From assembly GCA_010015745.1 (NCBI GenBank), contig ML978160.1, positions 186,001 to 250,000 of the forward strand: a stretch of 64,000 bases of DNA, given 5' to 3'. The position numbers were made by a program, and so were the translations under genes. Source of the stretch: Setomelanomma holmii. Lineage: Eukaryota; Ascomycota; Dothideomycetes; Pleosporales; Phaeosphaeriaceae. The notes under the pieces are model-generated. The model was not told the origin of the DNA and made no database searches. It saw nothing but the letters and a program-made list of their open reading frames with translations. Below are positions 9,075-19,765 of the stretch, piece after piece; positions within the stretch are counted from its first letter, which is position 1, and the number at the start of each line of letters is the position of its first letter.

Positions 9075-11619
9075 AGCGACAGCAGATTTTGTCTTGAAAA
9101 TTTGGTAATGAAGTGAAAGTGTTTGGAAGACGAGAGAAGAAAGGAAAGTGTTGGAGATATACTTAATAAAAAGATATTGTGGCCTTGGAAAAACCACGAT
9201 ATTGGAGTACCAAGCACCGCAGGACTGGTCTTCGAGGTACCGCACTATTGGGAGTTTTTGAAGGGTATCTGCCCCGACATTTGGTTCATGGATCGAAAGT
9301 CGCATTTTTCCTCTTCAACAACCCAGATAATTGCGCTCATGCCGCAAGGAGTACCAAGACATTGGGTAAGCTCCGGGCTCGCACAGCATCGTTAATCCCT
9401 AACACCAAGATATACATCATGCCAACAATGCTGAGTACAGCTACACTTTTTTTCGGCAGTGTTTTTCTTTATTGCGTCGAGCTATTCGTATGCCACGGCT
9501 TGACACAACTCAGCGCTCGATAAACTGATAGGTACTGGTTTACTCTCTGCTGAGCCGAACTTCCAAGTGCTACGAAGCTCGTGACATCCCTCTTACTCTG
9601 GCTCGATATTTCAATCTCAACCCTTCTAATTCTCACTTTCGCAAAAGGTGTTTACAGAAAGATTGCCCCCAAACCCACCACAATTCTTCTCACCTCTTAC
9701 AACTCGATACTCTGTTTCATTATGCATTCGAGGTTTTAGAGCGAGTCTGTGTCCGGCTTTTGGGATGGAGTAGTCAAGGGATGATACGACGAAGTGCTCA
9801 AGTATCGTCCTCAGCGGAGTTATTGAACCTCATCGAAAACTCACCCTGATCAAAAATCTACGTACGCTTGGAGGCCAAGCAGCATGAGGCTGGAGATGAC
9901 GACAGGGAGGTAGGAAAGGTTAACGGTCGAGACTTGACATTATATTCAATTTCTATAGTTTCATCTATTCTGTGGACATAGCAGAGGCCATTCATCACGT
10001 ACACACAGCCAGCGTATAAGTCCGCGCAGCCTTCGTTCCGCGTGGAACTATTTATCCCATAGTCCTTCCCACACATAGAGCTTTCACAGCGGCTCTGAAC
10101 TAAAGTTCACTATTGTCTGCGGGCCGAAGATCATATTATCAACAATTGGCTTCGGACTGTGCGTGAAGGCCTGATGGGACATCGTTCGATGACGAGGTGT
10201 CCTCTACGTCGAGGCTATCTCTGAATACGGAGTCGGTGCTGAAGTTCTGAGGATGGGCAGAAGTGGAGAAGTGGAATGATGCTTGGTGTGGGACATTGGA
10301 GTCGCGTGCAAGAACGAAATTGAAGTCGTTTAGCCCAACTTATGACGCTCGTTATAAAAGACGAAACTTCCACTTCTTCAACGCAGACCTGCCACATTCT
10401 CCCTCCGAGAAATGCCATGGCAAACTGTGCATGAAGTTCTGAAGGTAACCAGCGTATCAACATGCTCAGTCGCGGGACTTTCCCATCCTACTCCATACCA
10501 AGGTTCGCAAAATATGCCAGATTCACAGCAGGCAACCGCATGGCCCTGTCGCCCGTCAGGACCCGCTCCTCCGCGGAGCTTTCTAGCTAACTGTTGTGAG
10601 ATCTGGGGTCAAACTGTTCTGTTCGGGCGAGTCTCAGCCTCGCAGCCTGACACCCTGTTCCGCTTTCGGATAAGGCTAGAGGACTGCACAACAGTTGCGC
10701 GAACTTTTCGATTGGACACGGCCCACAGCTTTTCGCTCGGGTATCGCAGCAGCTCAAATGCTCGCTTGGACTATCATGGTTTCGAGTTCGTGGTATGTAA
10801 CAAGGCAGACGTGGGCGCAAGAGCAGGAAGTCGGGGTCGTGGGTGGAGGTGGGCGCAGGTAAGCGAAGGTGAGCATTACCAATACTCGATTGGCTCATCG
10901 CTGATACTGATTGCTTTCAATTGGTTGACCAGACTACGCATGTCGTATATGCTTTGCCGAAACAGATTCGGTCCTGGACATGAAACTTGTACAACTGTAA
11001 AGCTTACGCCGTCAGTCCTTCTCGCAAGGCTGACAGGTCATCTTCTCAGATCCATGTCCGCGCGAACTTGGTCTTAATAGCTTAAACTTGGTTTGAGCAT
11101 ACCTTCTGGTCCAACCAAAATCGCGGTGGTTGATCCCTCGCATATACGAGGCCTGTACTCAGCTATATGCTCCGCCTCCGCCATCCAATAATGCCCGTGA
11201 CCATGCACGAAATGCAAAGGTGCCCTTGACTACGACTGAGACTGCATCGTCGACAATGTAGGAAACTAGGCAAATAGGTCATTGAGGCTCTGCATGTGCG
11301 GGTATTAATTGGGTGTCGTGGTCGACGGTTCTGAGCATCAAGCTCGTCTATCTTCTCCAAGCATGAGTTGCAACTTCACAGCTTCGTTTGAGCTCGCTCG
11401 AAATGTTACATTCGCCATGTTCGAGAGCATATCTGACTCTTGCCCAAGGACGTATTTGAGGCCAGACCCAGGTTCGTAAGATCACGTGGCTATGTTTGCT
11501 TGATGCTAATAAGGTGATTGAAGGTGGTGCGAAGCTGCCCTGTAAGCGGACCTAAACCACAACGTGCTCGAAGGACATCTTCCTGACTTTCTCTCCCACG
11601 TTCAGGGCTTTTTGCATTA
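9075..11619. other. Long gene-poor interval
   Basis: About 2.5 kb with no gene I can support. The longest frame (10412-11077, plus, 221 codons) has a composition unlike its neighbours and no domain. The interval is moderately AT-rich near 9100-9700 and 11080-11600. No terminal repeats, transposase remnants or RNA genes were seen. Confidence 0.5.
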
Positions 11620-12816
11620 TTGCTGCTCTTTTTCCATCTGCCAACATGCGTCCTACGAGCAGTGAAATGGGAAAGTGCACAATATCTGGTATGGTCGATG
11701 AACTCTCTTGATGTGGAAAAAAACTTGCTGAAAGATACTAAGGCTTTAGGCCTCGCTATCCTTGGTGTAGCATTGACGGTGCAAGCATTTGTGAGCACAG
11801 CAGCTGCTGCTGCCGAAGTGCTTGTATGGATGCCGCTCACGCTTGTGCTCGATGTCGGCGCCATGCTGCAAATGGTGATTCTGATCATTGAGAAGCACGA
11901 CAAGCGGTGGCAGGAATGGCGTAAGCTTCCCAAGCCTGTCCCAGGTGAGCAGATGCCTGAGGAGCCTCCAAGAGGCTTGCGAGTGTTGTGGGAAGCGCTC
12001 AAGAAGCTCGTGCGCAACGCAAAGGCACTATTCTTGAGCAGAATAATCCGTCGCGGAAGAAATGAAGATGAAGGTATGTTCGCTGGTGGAGGCAATCGGT
12101 CAGATCGCGTTGCTGATAGTATGACAGACTTCGAGATGCAAGTACCAAGATACGTCGCCGCTGACCCACGACGTGCTCCAGTTGATTTCGGACATTATCC
12201 GGGTGCTTTACAATACGCCTTCGTCGCTTTGACGTCCGCTATACTTTTCCTCCTGCTTTTAGTGCTGCAGATATACGGCCTGTATGCCGCAGTCTCCGGC
12301 CAACATGTCAAGGACCTCCGCGTGAATTGGTGCTCGCCAGCCTTTCGCGACTTCGCCGTTGCTGTTACGACTGGCAACTGCGAGAAGTATGAGATCATCC
12401 CAAGCTCCAGTAACGGCATCGGCTGCATCTCCCTCCCAGGCCATCAGCAGCGCGATTGGCTTGTGGGTACAATCACTGTCCTTTCTATTGCACTTGGATG
12501 CGAAGTCCTCGACACGATCCTTATGCTTTGCACCAACTCCGGGTCCAAATTCCGCGGGGTCAAGGCTCAAAGACCCTGGCTGACAATGTATGGAGGCGTC
12601 ATTGTGCTCGTTATCCTTGTGGCTTTTGGTGTCTTCAACGCGAACCATCTGCCCAAGGAAGTAACAGAAGCGGTTTGGATCTACCGGAAAGAAGAGAGCC
12701 GGGCATTGGGACGAGTCTGTCGAGGTCAGCTAAGTCCAGGAGGGCTACGAGGCATGATCATTGGATATATGGATGGCTTGTTCGAGAGCTGGAAGAGCGC
12801 TTACCAGGGAGTTTGA
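11620..12816 (+). CDS. Multi-spanning membrane protein of unknown function
   Basis: An in-frame ATG at 11698 (MNSLDVEKNLLK) is a more natural start than 11620. A 54 bp segment at 12074-12127 has a perfect intron layout (G|GTATGT, TGCTGATAG branch, GACAG|AC). It is a multiple of three and lacks stops, so it could be retained or removed; removal gives NEDEDFEMQVPRYV and about 354 residues. Two hydrophobic helices lie near the N-terminus (LGLAILGVALTVQAF and the one after it), one long helix in the middle (FVALTSAILFLLLLVLQIYG) and two after it. A lumenal or external loop carries paired cysteines (NWCSPAFRD, TGNCEKY, GIGCI). I recall similar unnamed proteins in Dothideomycetes. The stop at 12814 is followed by 68 more in-frame codons (see findings). 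Confidence 0.7.
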   Translation: MLLFFHLPTCVLRAVKWESAQYLVWSMNSLDVEKNLLKDTKALGLAILGVALTVQAFVSTAAAAAEVLVWMPLTLVLDVGAMLQMVILIIEKHDKRWQEWRKLPKPVPGEQMPEEPPRGLRVLWEALKKLVRNAKALFLSRIIRRGRNEDEGMFAGGGNRSDRVADSMTDFEMQVPRYVAADPRRAPVDFGHYPGALQYAFVALTSAILFLLLLVLQIYGLYAAVSGQHVKDLRVNWCSPAFRDFAVAVTTGNCEKYEIIPSSSNGIGCISLPGHQQRDWLVGTITVLSIALGCEVLDTILMLCTNSGSKFRGVKAQRPWLTMYGGVIVLVILVAFGVFNANHLPKEVTEAVWIYRKEESRALGRVCRGQLSPGGLRGMIIGYMDGLFESWKSAYQGV

Positions 12817-13119
12817 GACGATCCGCCACCATACAATGAAGTGTATGTCTCGAGAGCCATAAGCCGGTGGCATGTCGTGAGACGCGAAGATATCCAAAGG
12901 CCGTACACGTCGTCGAAACAAAGAGAGCTCGGCGATCGTCAGGGTGGGGTCAAGTATACGATGAGAGGAACTTGGTCTGGGGAATTGGGTATAAAGATGA
13001 TGCGTATCTCTTCGGTGGTCTGACACCAAACTCACAGACAGTTGCCGCTGTGTTCGATTCGATCTTCTACTTAACCACGGCATCATTCGCAGCAAATAAA
13101 TTCTGTTCATCTTGCAAGG

Positions 13120-13820
13120 ATGAAGCTCCCTATCCTTCTCCTAGTCTCGGCCCTGGCCTCCGCTGCATCACTTGAACCAAGAGACTGTACACAGAACGGT
13201 CCGATAACCCATCCCTTCATCTTGGCGGAAGACTGACCTTCTCTCATTAGGATATTTCCGATGTTCCAAGCGCGATGGGAGATGCTGCCCCGGTGTGTAC
13301 TGTAAGGAGAACGGCTCCGCCTTTCCCGGCCTGTGTTTTGTGTGTAGGAAGGTAGGAGGCAGAGTAGCCTCCTCCATGAATCTCTCATTGTGCCAGACAA
13401 GGCATAGCTTGCGCTCCTTCGTCTCAAGAGCTATATGCTGTGCCATTGAGCTGACCCGTGTTTGTAGAGGTTTGCTTCGATACCAACCAGTGCTGCGACG
13501 ATTTTATCTGCCGCTCCACTGAGAATTCCGTGGAGCAGCGACTTGCTAGGCGGCAAGCACATCGTCTGAGTACACCGAGCTTTTGTCGAGAGTGGTATGT
13601 AATGCAGGCCTACCCATCGGCATTTTCTGAGAAGGAACTCCCAAGCGCACAGATTTGTCCGAAGACAATGTTTAGGGGAAGGAGAGTCGCGGACATAGGA
13701 ATACGAACGTCATACATAATCCTCTTGTGCCTTCTCAGGTATGCCAGGCATACAGCTTGCAAGAATCTCATGATCCACAAGGCAGATGTGGACACCAGCT
13801 GGTTTCTGGTCGATCAGTAA
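13120..13820 (+). CDS. Small secreted cysteine-rich protein, effector-like
   Basis: Four exons by splice logic: 13120-13198, 13251-13351 (or ending at 13339), 13470-13594 and 13739-13820, giving 128 (or 124) residues. Exon 1 is a classic signal peptide (MKLPILLLVSALASAAS) followed by LEPRDC. Exon 2 carries RCSKRDGRCCPGVYCK and exon 3 CFDTNQCCDDFICRS, so two CC-containing half-motifs of the knottin type sit on separate exons. Intron 1 (GTCCGA, CTGACC branch, CATTAG) and intron 2 (CTGACCC branch, GTAGAG) look genuine. The last intron (13595-13738, GTATGT..CTCAG) is 144 nt and lacks stops, so its removal is less certain. Eleven or so cysteines in a short mature chain predict a disulphide-rich extracellular protein. 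No known family was recognised; a host- or microbe-directed role is inference. Confidence 0.65.
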
Positions 13821-15095
13821 AATTCACGTCGTACCACCTACCAAGAACGATATGCCAGTTGTCACAAAATCGTATGTCACGCGTGGCGTATCTCAATGAT
13901 CTTGGTGTCATACTGACGCAAGTCCTTGGCCAAGGTTACGAGATTATCTGTGCCAGACGTGGTTCCCATGAAGTCCGCGTCGTACAAGGCGCCGAGACAA
14001 AGCCAAACTATGGTTGTATGATATCGTAGATAACCAGTGAAGACGAGTCGTACAACCAGTGGTGCCTCGAAGAGGTGCACGTCAAAGTTCTGGCATACGC
14101 AAGGACATCGACCTTTTGATCTTTCTTGTACACGCTGCGCGGTCCGCAATCTCATCGACGTCCTATCGACAACATCGCGGCTATCGTTCGCGACGTCCAT
14201 CCAATCGGCAATGCAGCGCTTAATTCGATCAATTCGGACGCGAAGTAAACGATCCAAGTATCATGTTCAGACCGAGTATCATATCAGTGTGAGGAATCGG
14301 ATCTCGCACAACGACGGTATCACACCAGAAACGCCAACGCTGCCGCATCTGCGCCAAGCTCTGGGGTCCAAAAGCTTGGTGGACGATCTGCATCTGCAAA
14401 CTCGCCGCGCTAAGACGCACGCAACGCATCCCACGCTCATCTGCCCGCGAATCTCTGCGTGTGGCGCCCATCGCGCTACGACGCTCCCGGTGAGGCATTT
14501 CCCACGCTCGTAGGAAGACTACGGCCTTGTGGGTTGCTTGCTTTGCGTGGAGCGACGTCTGGCGGTCCATGTGTTCGTGCGAGCTCGCGGGAACCTCGGG
14601 CTGCATCAGTCAGGCACGATAAGCATCGGGCGATGACATAACTCGTGTGCATTGTTTGCGCGAGAACGGCTAATGGCCTCGCAGGGGTCCCTTGGTGGAG
14701 CCGAACAGTAGCGTCAGCGGCGGCCTACAGTGCAGAGCGTGGAGCTGCACGTGCTGTTGAGCTCGAGGTTGTGCCGGCTTTGAGGAGACAATGGCGGAGG
14801 TTTTGAGGCAAGGAACAATTGTAGATGCGCTGCACAAATATGAGGACGTTGGGGGTTTGACTTGCGCGGATCGCCCACGGTCAAGCAAAAAGCGTCGATC
14901 CTATCCCGTCAACGACAAAATGATGCTCCGCGCGCGATTGGCTGGGCGCAATAGCTTCGACCTGGGCAAGCTTAGCTTCGCGTTGAGGTCCCAGCCTTCC
15001 TCGACTCCTCACCTCTTTAAGCTTTCGACACCTCAGTCTCCGTCTTATCCATCCTCAATCGACTCCCAGCCGCTCCATCCAGCTTCGCGACAACA
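13821..15095. other. Gene-free interval with a short coding-like stretch on the minus strand
   Basis: No complete gene. Around 14020-13880 on the minus strand one frame reads GALYDADFMGTTSGTDNLVT and continues for about 20 codons with codon choice typical of this genome, but it lacks a start, domain or clean exon boundaries; it may be a gene relic. From about 14990 the sequence turns CT-rich, as expected for the leader of the gene at 15690. Confidence 0.4.
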
Positions 15096-15674
15096 GTAAG
15101 TATCCCCTTCTCGTTGCCAAGAGGTCCAATTGCCTGCCCCCATGCGAGCCCACTGCCGGACAATCCGCTGGGGCCCGAGCGGCCAGCCATGGTCGCATCC
15201 CAGGAAATGCCTCATTACTGCAGAAAATTTCGGCGAGCCGGCGCACTTAAAAGCGGATAAGCCGCCCGCGTTCCTGGAGAGGTTCTTCTTTCACGTTGAT
15301 GCTCGATCTCGCATACCGGTCAATTCTTGAGAGTTCTTTGCTGCCGCGACGTTGATCCGCCTGCGTTGACGTGCTTCCTCTGACGACCCATAGCTTCAGT
15401 CGACAACTCCGAAAGCTTCAATCGGCCAGAAAACTTGTCGCAATAGCCAGACCATTCGACTTGATCGTGAATGTAAGCTCTTCGCCGGTTTCCGAGTGCA
15501 GTTGGAATCTCCTTCAGCTTCTCCAATGCGATTGCGACGAGGTGCAATGCCGCGCTAAACCCTGGCCGCGGACCCTTCTCGACACCTTCGGACGCGACTT
15601 AGGACCTCTACTGTTTGCTGCAGACGAATCATAGCACCTCGTGGGAGCATCACAGCTAATCAATTCTACCACAG
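15096..15674 (+). other. Probable 5'UTR intron of the 15690 gene
   Basis: A near-perfect donor (ACA|GTAAGTATCC) at 15096 and the acceptor ACCACAG at 15674 flank 579 bp just upstream of the ATG at 15690. The leader before the donor (about 15000-15095) is strongly CT-rich, typical of ascomycete transcription starts. Inferred from sequence only. Confidence 0.5.
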
Positions 15675-15689
15675 AAACCCGCATTCGCA

Positions 15690-15934
15690 ATGGCCGCCAT
15701 CGATATGTCCCTCGTCGCCCGCAGCGAGTATGCTGTCCACCAATTGATGAAGCGCAAGAACTGGGCCCAGCGCGAACCCGGTGTCATTGTCGTCTTCGTC
15801 ATTGTCTTCCTTGTCGCCATCCTCGTCATTGCCATGTTCATCAACAAGAAGGTAATATCACCTGCGCACGCGTTCATACTACAGACCGCTAACACCCGCA
15901 CAGAAGAACGCAGGACGAGTCGCCGCATCATAAG
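15690..15934 (+). CDS. 63-residue single-TM protein, conserved in ascomycetes
   Basis: Exons 15690-15851 and 15905-15934, intron GTAATA..GCACAG of 53 bp; the product is 63 residues. Visible order: a short polar N-terminus (MAAIDMSLVARSEYAVHQL), a basic patch with a tryptophan (KRKNWAQREPG), one strong membrane helix (VIVVFVIVFLVAILVIAMF), then a Lys-rich tail ending KNAGRVAAS. Positive charges on both sides of the helix make topology ambiguous. I recall short proteins of this pattern in other Pezizomycotina, unnamed. It could act as a small subunit or regulator of a membrane complex; that is not shown. Retaining the intron would extend the frame to 16013, but the spliced form ends cleanly. 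Confidence 0.7.
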
Positions 15935-16159
15935 ATACCCCACGGAGCAAGTTTGGTTGATACGATACGAAGGCAGAGCAGGAGAAAGCGGGCGCCATGT
16001 GACAATGATGTGAGGACGCATGTGGATGGGAAGGAGACGATGTGTATAATCTGTCTGAGTATTAGAGACCCATTGGTCTCAGGTTGGGTATCCCTTTCAA
16101 ATCGTGCTGTGGAACGGATGCCAACGAAGGGTTCGTGGTAATAATGAACAGTCAGATAC

Positions 16160-16665
16160 TTCAATGAGCATTCGTTGATCACAATGTGCGGGTCCTGGTG
16201 GCTTGGTGGTGCCGAAGCCGTCTCAAGAGATTCTTCGTATGAAAGTGCGGCTGCTTGTTCAGCCTCATCTATCCGAGATCAGTATTTCTAAATTGACTGC
16301 TTACCTGGTAAGTAGCAGTTCGGTCCGGATGTAATCTGCTTGCCTTAGGTCAGCTTCCGTAACGTCGATCTTCACGCCGCGCATCTGCATAGTTTCGTCA
16401 TCACTCAATGTGTAAGCTGTTTCACTCCGGGTTTCCCGCTAGCATCCTGTACCTGATTAGCAAGACTCCTGATTGACCACAGCGGGTTTTGCTTCTCTGT
16501 GTCATGGTGCAAACTGTGAGCCTGGCGAGCGGGTGTTGTAAGATGATATTGCTCATTGACAATAGATAGACCTGCTTGGAGGCATTTGCGGTACTCTAGC
16601 GATCCAGTCGCGCTCACCCGCGAACGAACCGCGCCGAAACTCCGAAAATGCAGCAGACCGTCCAT
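16160..16665 (-). CDS. Doubtful small spliced gene
   Basis: Starting from ATG 16665 the minus strand reads an 86-codon frame with gene-like composition, containing SLEYRKCLQAG (faintly like an LYR motif) and NPLWSIRSLANQVQDASGKPG. Splicing GTGAAA..ATGCAG at about 16435-16395 would add MRGVKIDVTEADLRQADYIR. A further GTAAGC donor follows near 16300, but none of its acceptors gives a long continuation in phase. The pieces look coding, yet the model does not close, so this may be a real two- or three-exon gene, a relic or chance. Confidence 0.3.
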
Positions 16666-16805
16666 CCGAAACGCCTTGGGAAATGTTCTCTAAGCGAGAG
16701 GAAGGTTCTATCCAACTGTATAGCCAGGAGGCCTACGAAGCATCCTGCCAGCCACTTTGTCCGCGTTCAGATGCAGCCAGATAGCTACATCACAGCAACG
16801 ACTGT

Positions 16806-17995
16806 TTAGTAGCCTTGAGGAAGACCACCGGCGATAGCCTCGCGGGCATCTCGCCGAAGCGACTCGTAGCGCCTGCGAAGGTCGTCGAAGCCTAGAAGAG
16901 CCTGCTTGATCTGAGTTGGGACGTCGCATACGATCTTGCGCCAGTCGCCTTGACGCTTACAGACAGTCCGGATGAGAGTCTCCATACAGTTCAAAGAGAT
17001 ACTGCAAACCTTGCGAACCCACTCGAGATCGACGGCTCCGTTGGGATGTTCGAGATCTTGGGTGTAGGGATTGATAAGAACCGGCCACGGGAAGTTCTGG
17101 TGCGATGAAGACAGCGCGGTTGCGGATGAGGCAACCGGCTTGCCACCGACCTCCTTGCCGAGGACGTAGTATTGAGCCCAAACCTGGTTGAACTGCTTAG
17201 CGAATGGACTGGAAGGGAGACGATCACGAGCACCGCCATGGTCATGCTGTCCCTGACGGAATGCCATCTCCTGAACAGCGAGGATTTCGGGAACTCCTGT
17301 GAGTGAGGAAGCATTGGGATCCTGGACCATAGTGGGAGTGCGGAGTGAGGCGCTAAAGGATGCCCTACCGGATTCGTTGCGAGATGTCGGGGAAGCTTGG
17401 TTGACGAGAGTGTCGCTCCTAGGAGTATAGGGCAGTCCCTGGGGAGTGCCGTAGGTGTTGATGGAGAGCCTATGAAGAGTTGTCATCTTCCGTGGTGAAC
17501 CTGAGCTATAGTCGGCTCCATTTGACACGCGGTTCCTGGCGGGTGAGGCGAACGACGTCGGTGCGTTGCTTGCGTTGGACATCTGGCGCATCTGCTGAGG
17601 CGATACACCGTTTGAGCCCTACCTTGAAGGTCAGTAAAGTCGTCGTAACATGGGTCGGCAGATGCCTGCATACGCGCTGCTGCAGCTCCCATTGTACTTG
17701 TCCCCGAGATGGTGACTGAAGACTGGCGTCTTCTCCACCATTGCCATCCCGCGAAGTCGAGCCATTTGAGGAAGTAGGAGAGTTCGAGGATTCACTGCCC
17801 TCCGAGCGAGGCTCTGGCATAGTTCCTAGAGCCCCGACGGGGTTGTAGCTCTTGAAACGACTACAATTGCCATCGAGATCAGGCATACGGCGACCGCTCA
17901 AGTTGCCTGTGACACGCGCGCTCATCTCGGGGAAGTGTCAATAGGAGCTGGCAAACGCGAAACGCAATGAATTGACTGACCTTGTTTGCAGACAT
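16806..17995 (-). CDS. Conserved fungal protein of unknown function, 351 aa
   Basis: Three exons: 17995-17981 (MSANK), 17925-17698 and 17618-16806. The introns are 55 and 79 bp with CTGAC or TTGAC branches, and the phases close at 351 residues. The N-terminal half is Ser/Pro/Asn-rich and disordered (for example SSNSPTSSNGSTSRDGNGG), which suggests a phosphoregulated tail. The C-terminal third is folded and conserved-looking: SPFAKQFNQVWAQYYVLGKE, then FPWPVLINPYTQD and a helical block with DLEWVRKVCSISLNCMETLI and GFDDLRRRYESLRRDAREAI. No family is recognised. The tiny first exon is inferred from a good GTCAGT donor; the alternative start is the ATG at 17925, which opens exon 2. Confidence 0.7.
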
Positions 17996-19765
17996 AGCTG
18001 ATGTACTTCTATTTGCAACAAGCGAAGCGTGTACTTGATGCGGCGAAGCGCTATAGGGAAGGCGATAGGTAACGAAGTTCGCACTGCAGAGGAAGTGGTG
18101 AGGTGAAGCAGGATCGAGTGCTTGAGGTTGATAGCAACAGCACGCCAAGACCACAACATTGCGCGATAAGCCTGGAGAATAGCTGTTCACCTCTGATATG
18201 AGGCTTTTTCGAACGAGCAAGTGGGGCGGCAAGTGCCGCAGCAAGGTCGTGCCTGCCGATTTGGGCACCCCATGGGGTGAGGGCGGTCTCGAGGCGGGGG
18301 AGGAAAGAGCTACGAGATTGTAAGAATCGCGCACTCTTGGCCGGCGATGTTTAGTCCAGTGTCTGTCACTGCACAATTCGACGGGAACTACGTGAGCGGC
18401 GTGTATCCGATGCTAGAAGTGGGAGTACCATGGCGTGGACTACAGCAGAATCTTGTGGCAGCAGTCAAGAGGTGCCCGCTTCGAACAAAGAGCCTCATGT
18501 AGGCCTAACTCGCGAAAGACGTCGATTACTGAGTGCGATGAGCTTCCAGTTGGATATTGGGTTCCTCTTAATGGCAAGAGTTCAAGCGATGATGATATTG
18601 AATGCCGCCTCAGAAATCGTCCGTATGTATCTCAAGCCAAGCCGCCGCATAGGATCACGATCTCACCGCAGCATACCTAGGTAGTTGCTGATCGGACTGG
18701 TAGCAGTGAGGGTCAAGGATCCCAAACCTCATGAGACTTGATAGTGGTTGCTACGGCAGTATCGGGTGATATGGGTTTCGGGTAGAGGTATCACACGTGA
18801 CGAAAAAATTGACGGCTGCGGTCCACGAGAATCAAGAGAGGAAACCTTTTCCCAGCGTTGACCAGATTGACGGGTTCTGCTGTGCTTCCAAGGTTGCCAG
18901 TAACTGGATTTGACTTGACGAGATCCGAGCAATGGGCATCAGGCATTGAAAATGGCGACCGCCACCTGGGATCCTCCGATGGGAATCTTGTAGCATCGTC
19001 AGTGAGACATAGCATGAACATATTTGCGCGATCGGCATCTCGCTCGATGTGCTATAGGGAAGAGAAGCAAAGACTGGATGTATTGGTTGGCCAATCAGAC
19101 ATGCCAGTGCGAATTCATCAAGATCAAATGGTTTTGAATCGAAATCTGCATTTGCATCAATGATGAGAATGCCTGCGTTTCTGTCAACCTATTTAAGCAT
19201 CTTGAAAGCAGTTTCTATCATGTCCATGAGTTGATGTTGCGAGTGAGGTGCTCAAAAGTGGCTGCCCGAGCCGCGGGGATAAATGGCGCACACCATCGTA
19301 ATCGGCAAGACGACGAGGACGTGGTAACTTTTGCCGGCTACACGAGCTTGTCACACTTATCCTATATACCTCAAGTCGCCGTCGCCGCCTCTCCACATCT
19401 CTTCGCCGTCTTTCACATCGTCTCCCTCCCACTCTCGCCGCAACCGATGGCAGGACCCCCGCGTCATGGGCGCATGCGACGAGCCAATGGCAGACTCTCC
19501 AACTGTGTGGGCCGCGGTCAGCCGCATGCCGACCCTCTAGCATTTCGCTATAAGCAGTTTCACGCGATGCCGGACGATGGAGTTACGAACGCCTTCCGTT
19601 AAGTGATAAGACAGGCTATAATCGGCACCACAAAGCTCAACAGGAAGAAAATAAAAGGTCTGCAGCTCTCCTCGCGACATCCTTCAGTTTGAACATCAAC
19701 AAAGACATTTTCCCCACCGAGAGTGCCCCGCAGAACTATCTCCAGTTTGTAACACTTCAACCACC
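17996..19765. other. Gene-free interval between divergent genes
   Basis: About 1.8 kb between the 351-aa unknown and the OAT gene, which are transcribed away from each other, so it holds both promoters. No frame has domains or natural composition. Immediately upstream of the OAT ATG (19640-19765) the sequence is AC/CT-rich, as expected for a leader. Confidence 0.5.

Noticed and set aside
10412..11077. 221-codon plus-strand open frame
   Set aside because: No domain, unnatural Cys/Arg/Trp composition, no splice context and no sign of codon preference seen in the real genes of this window.
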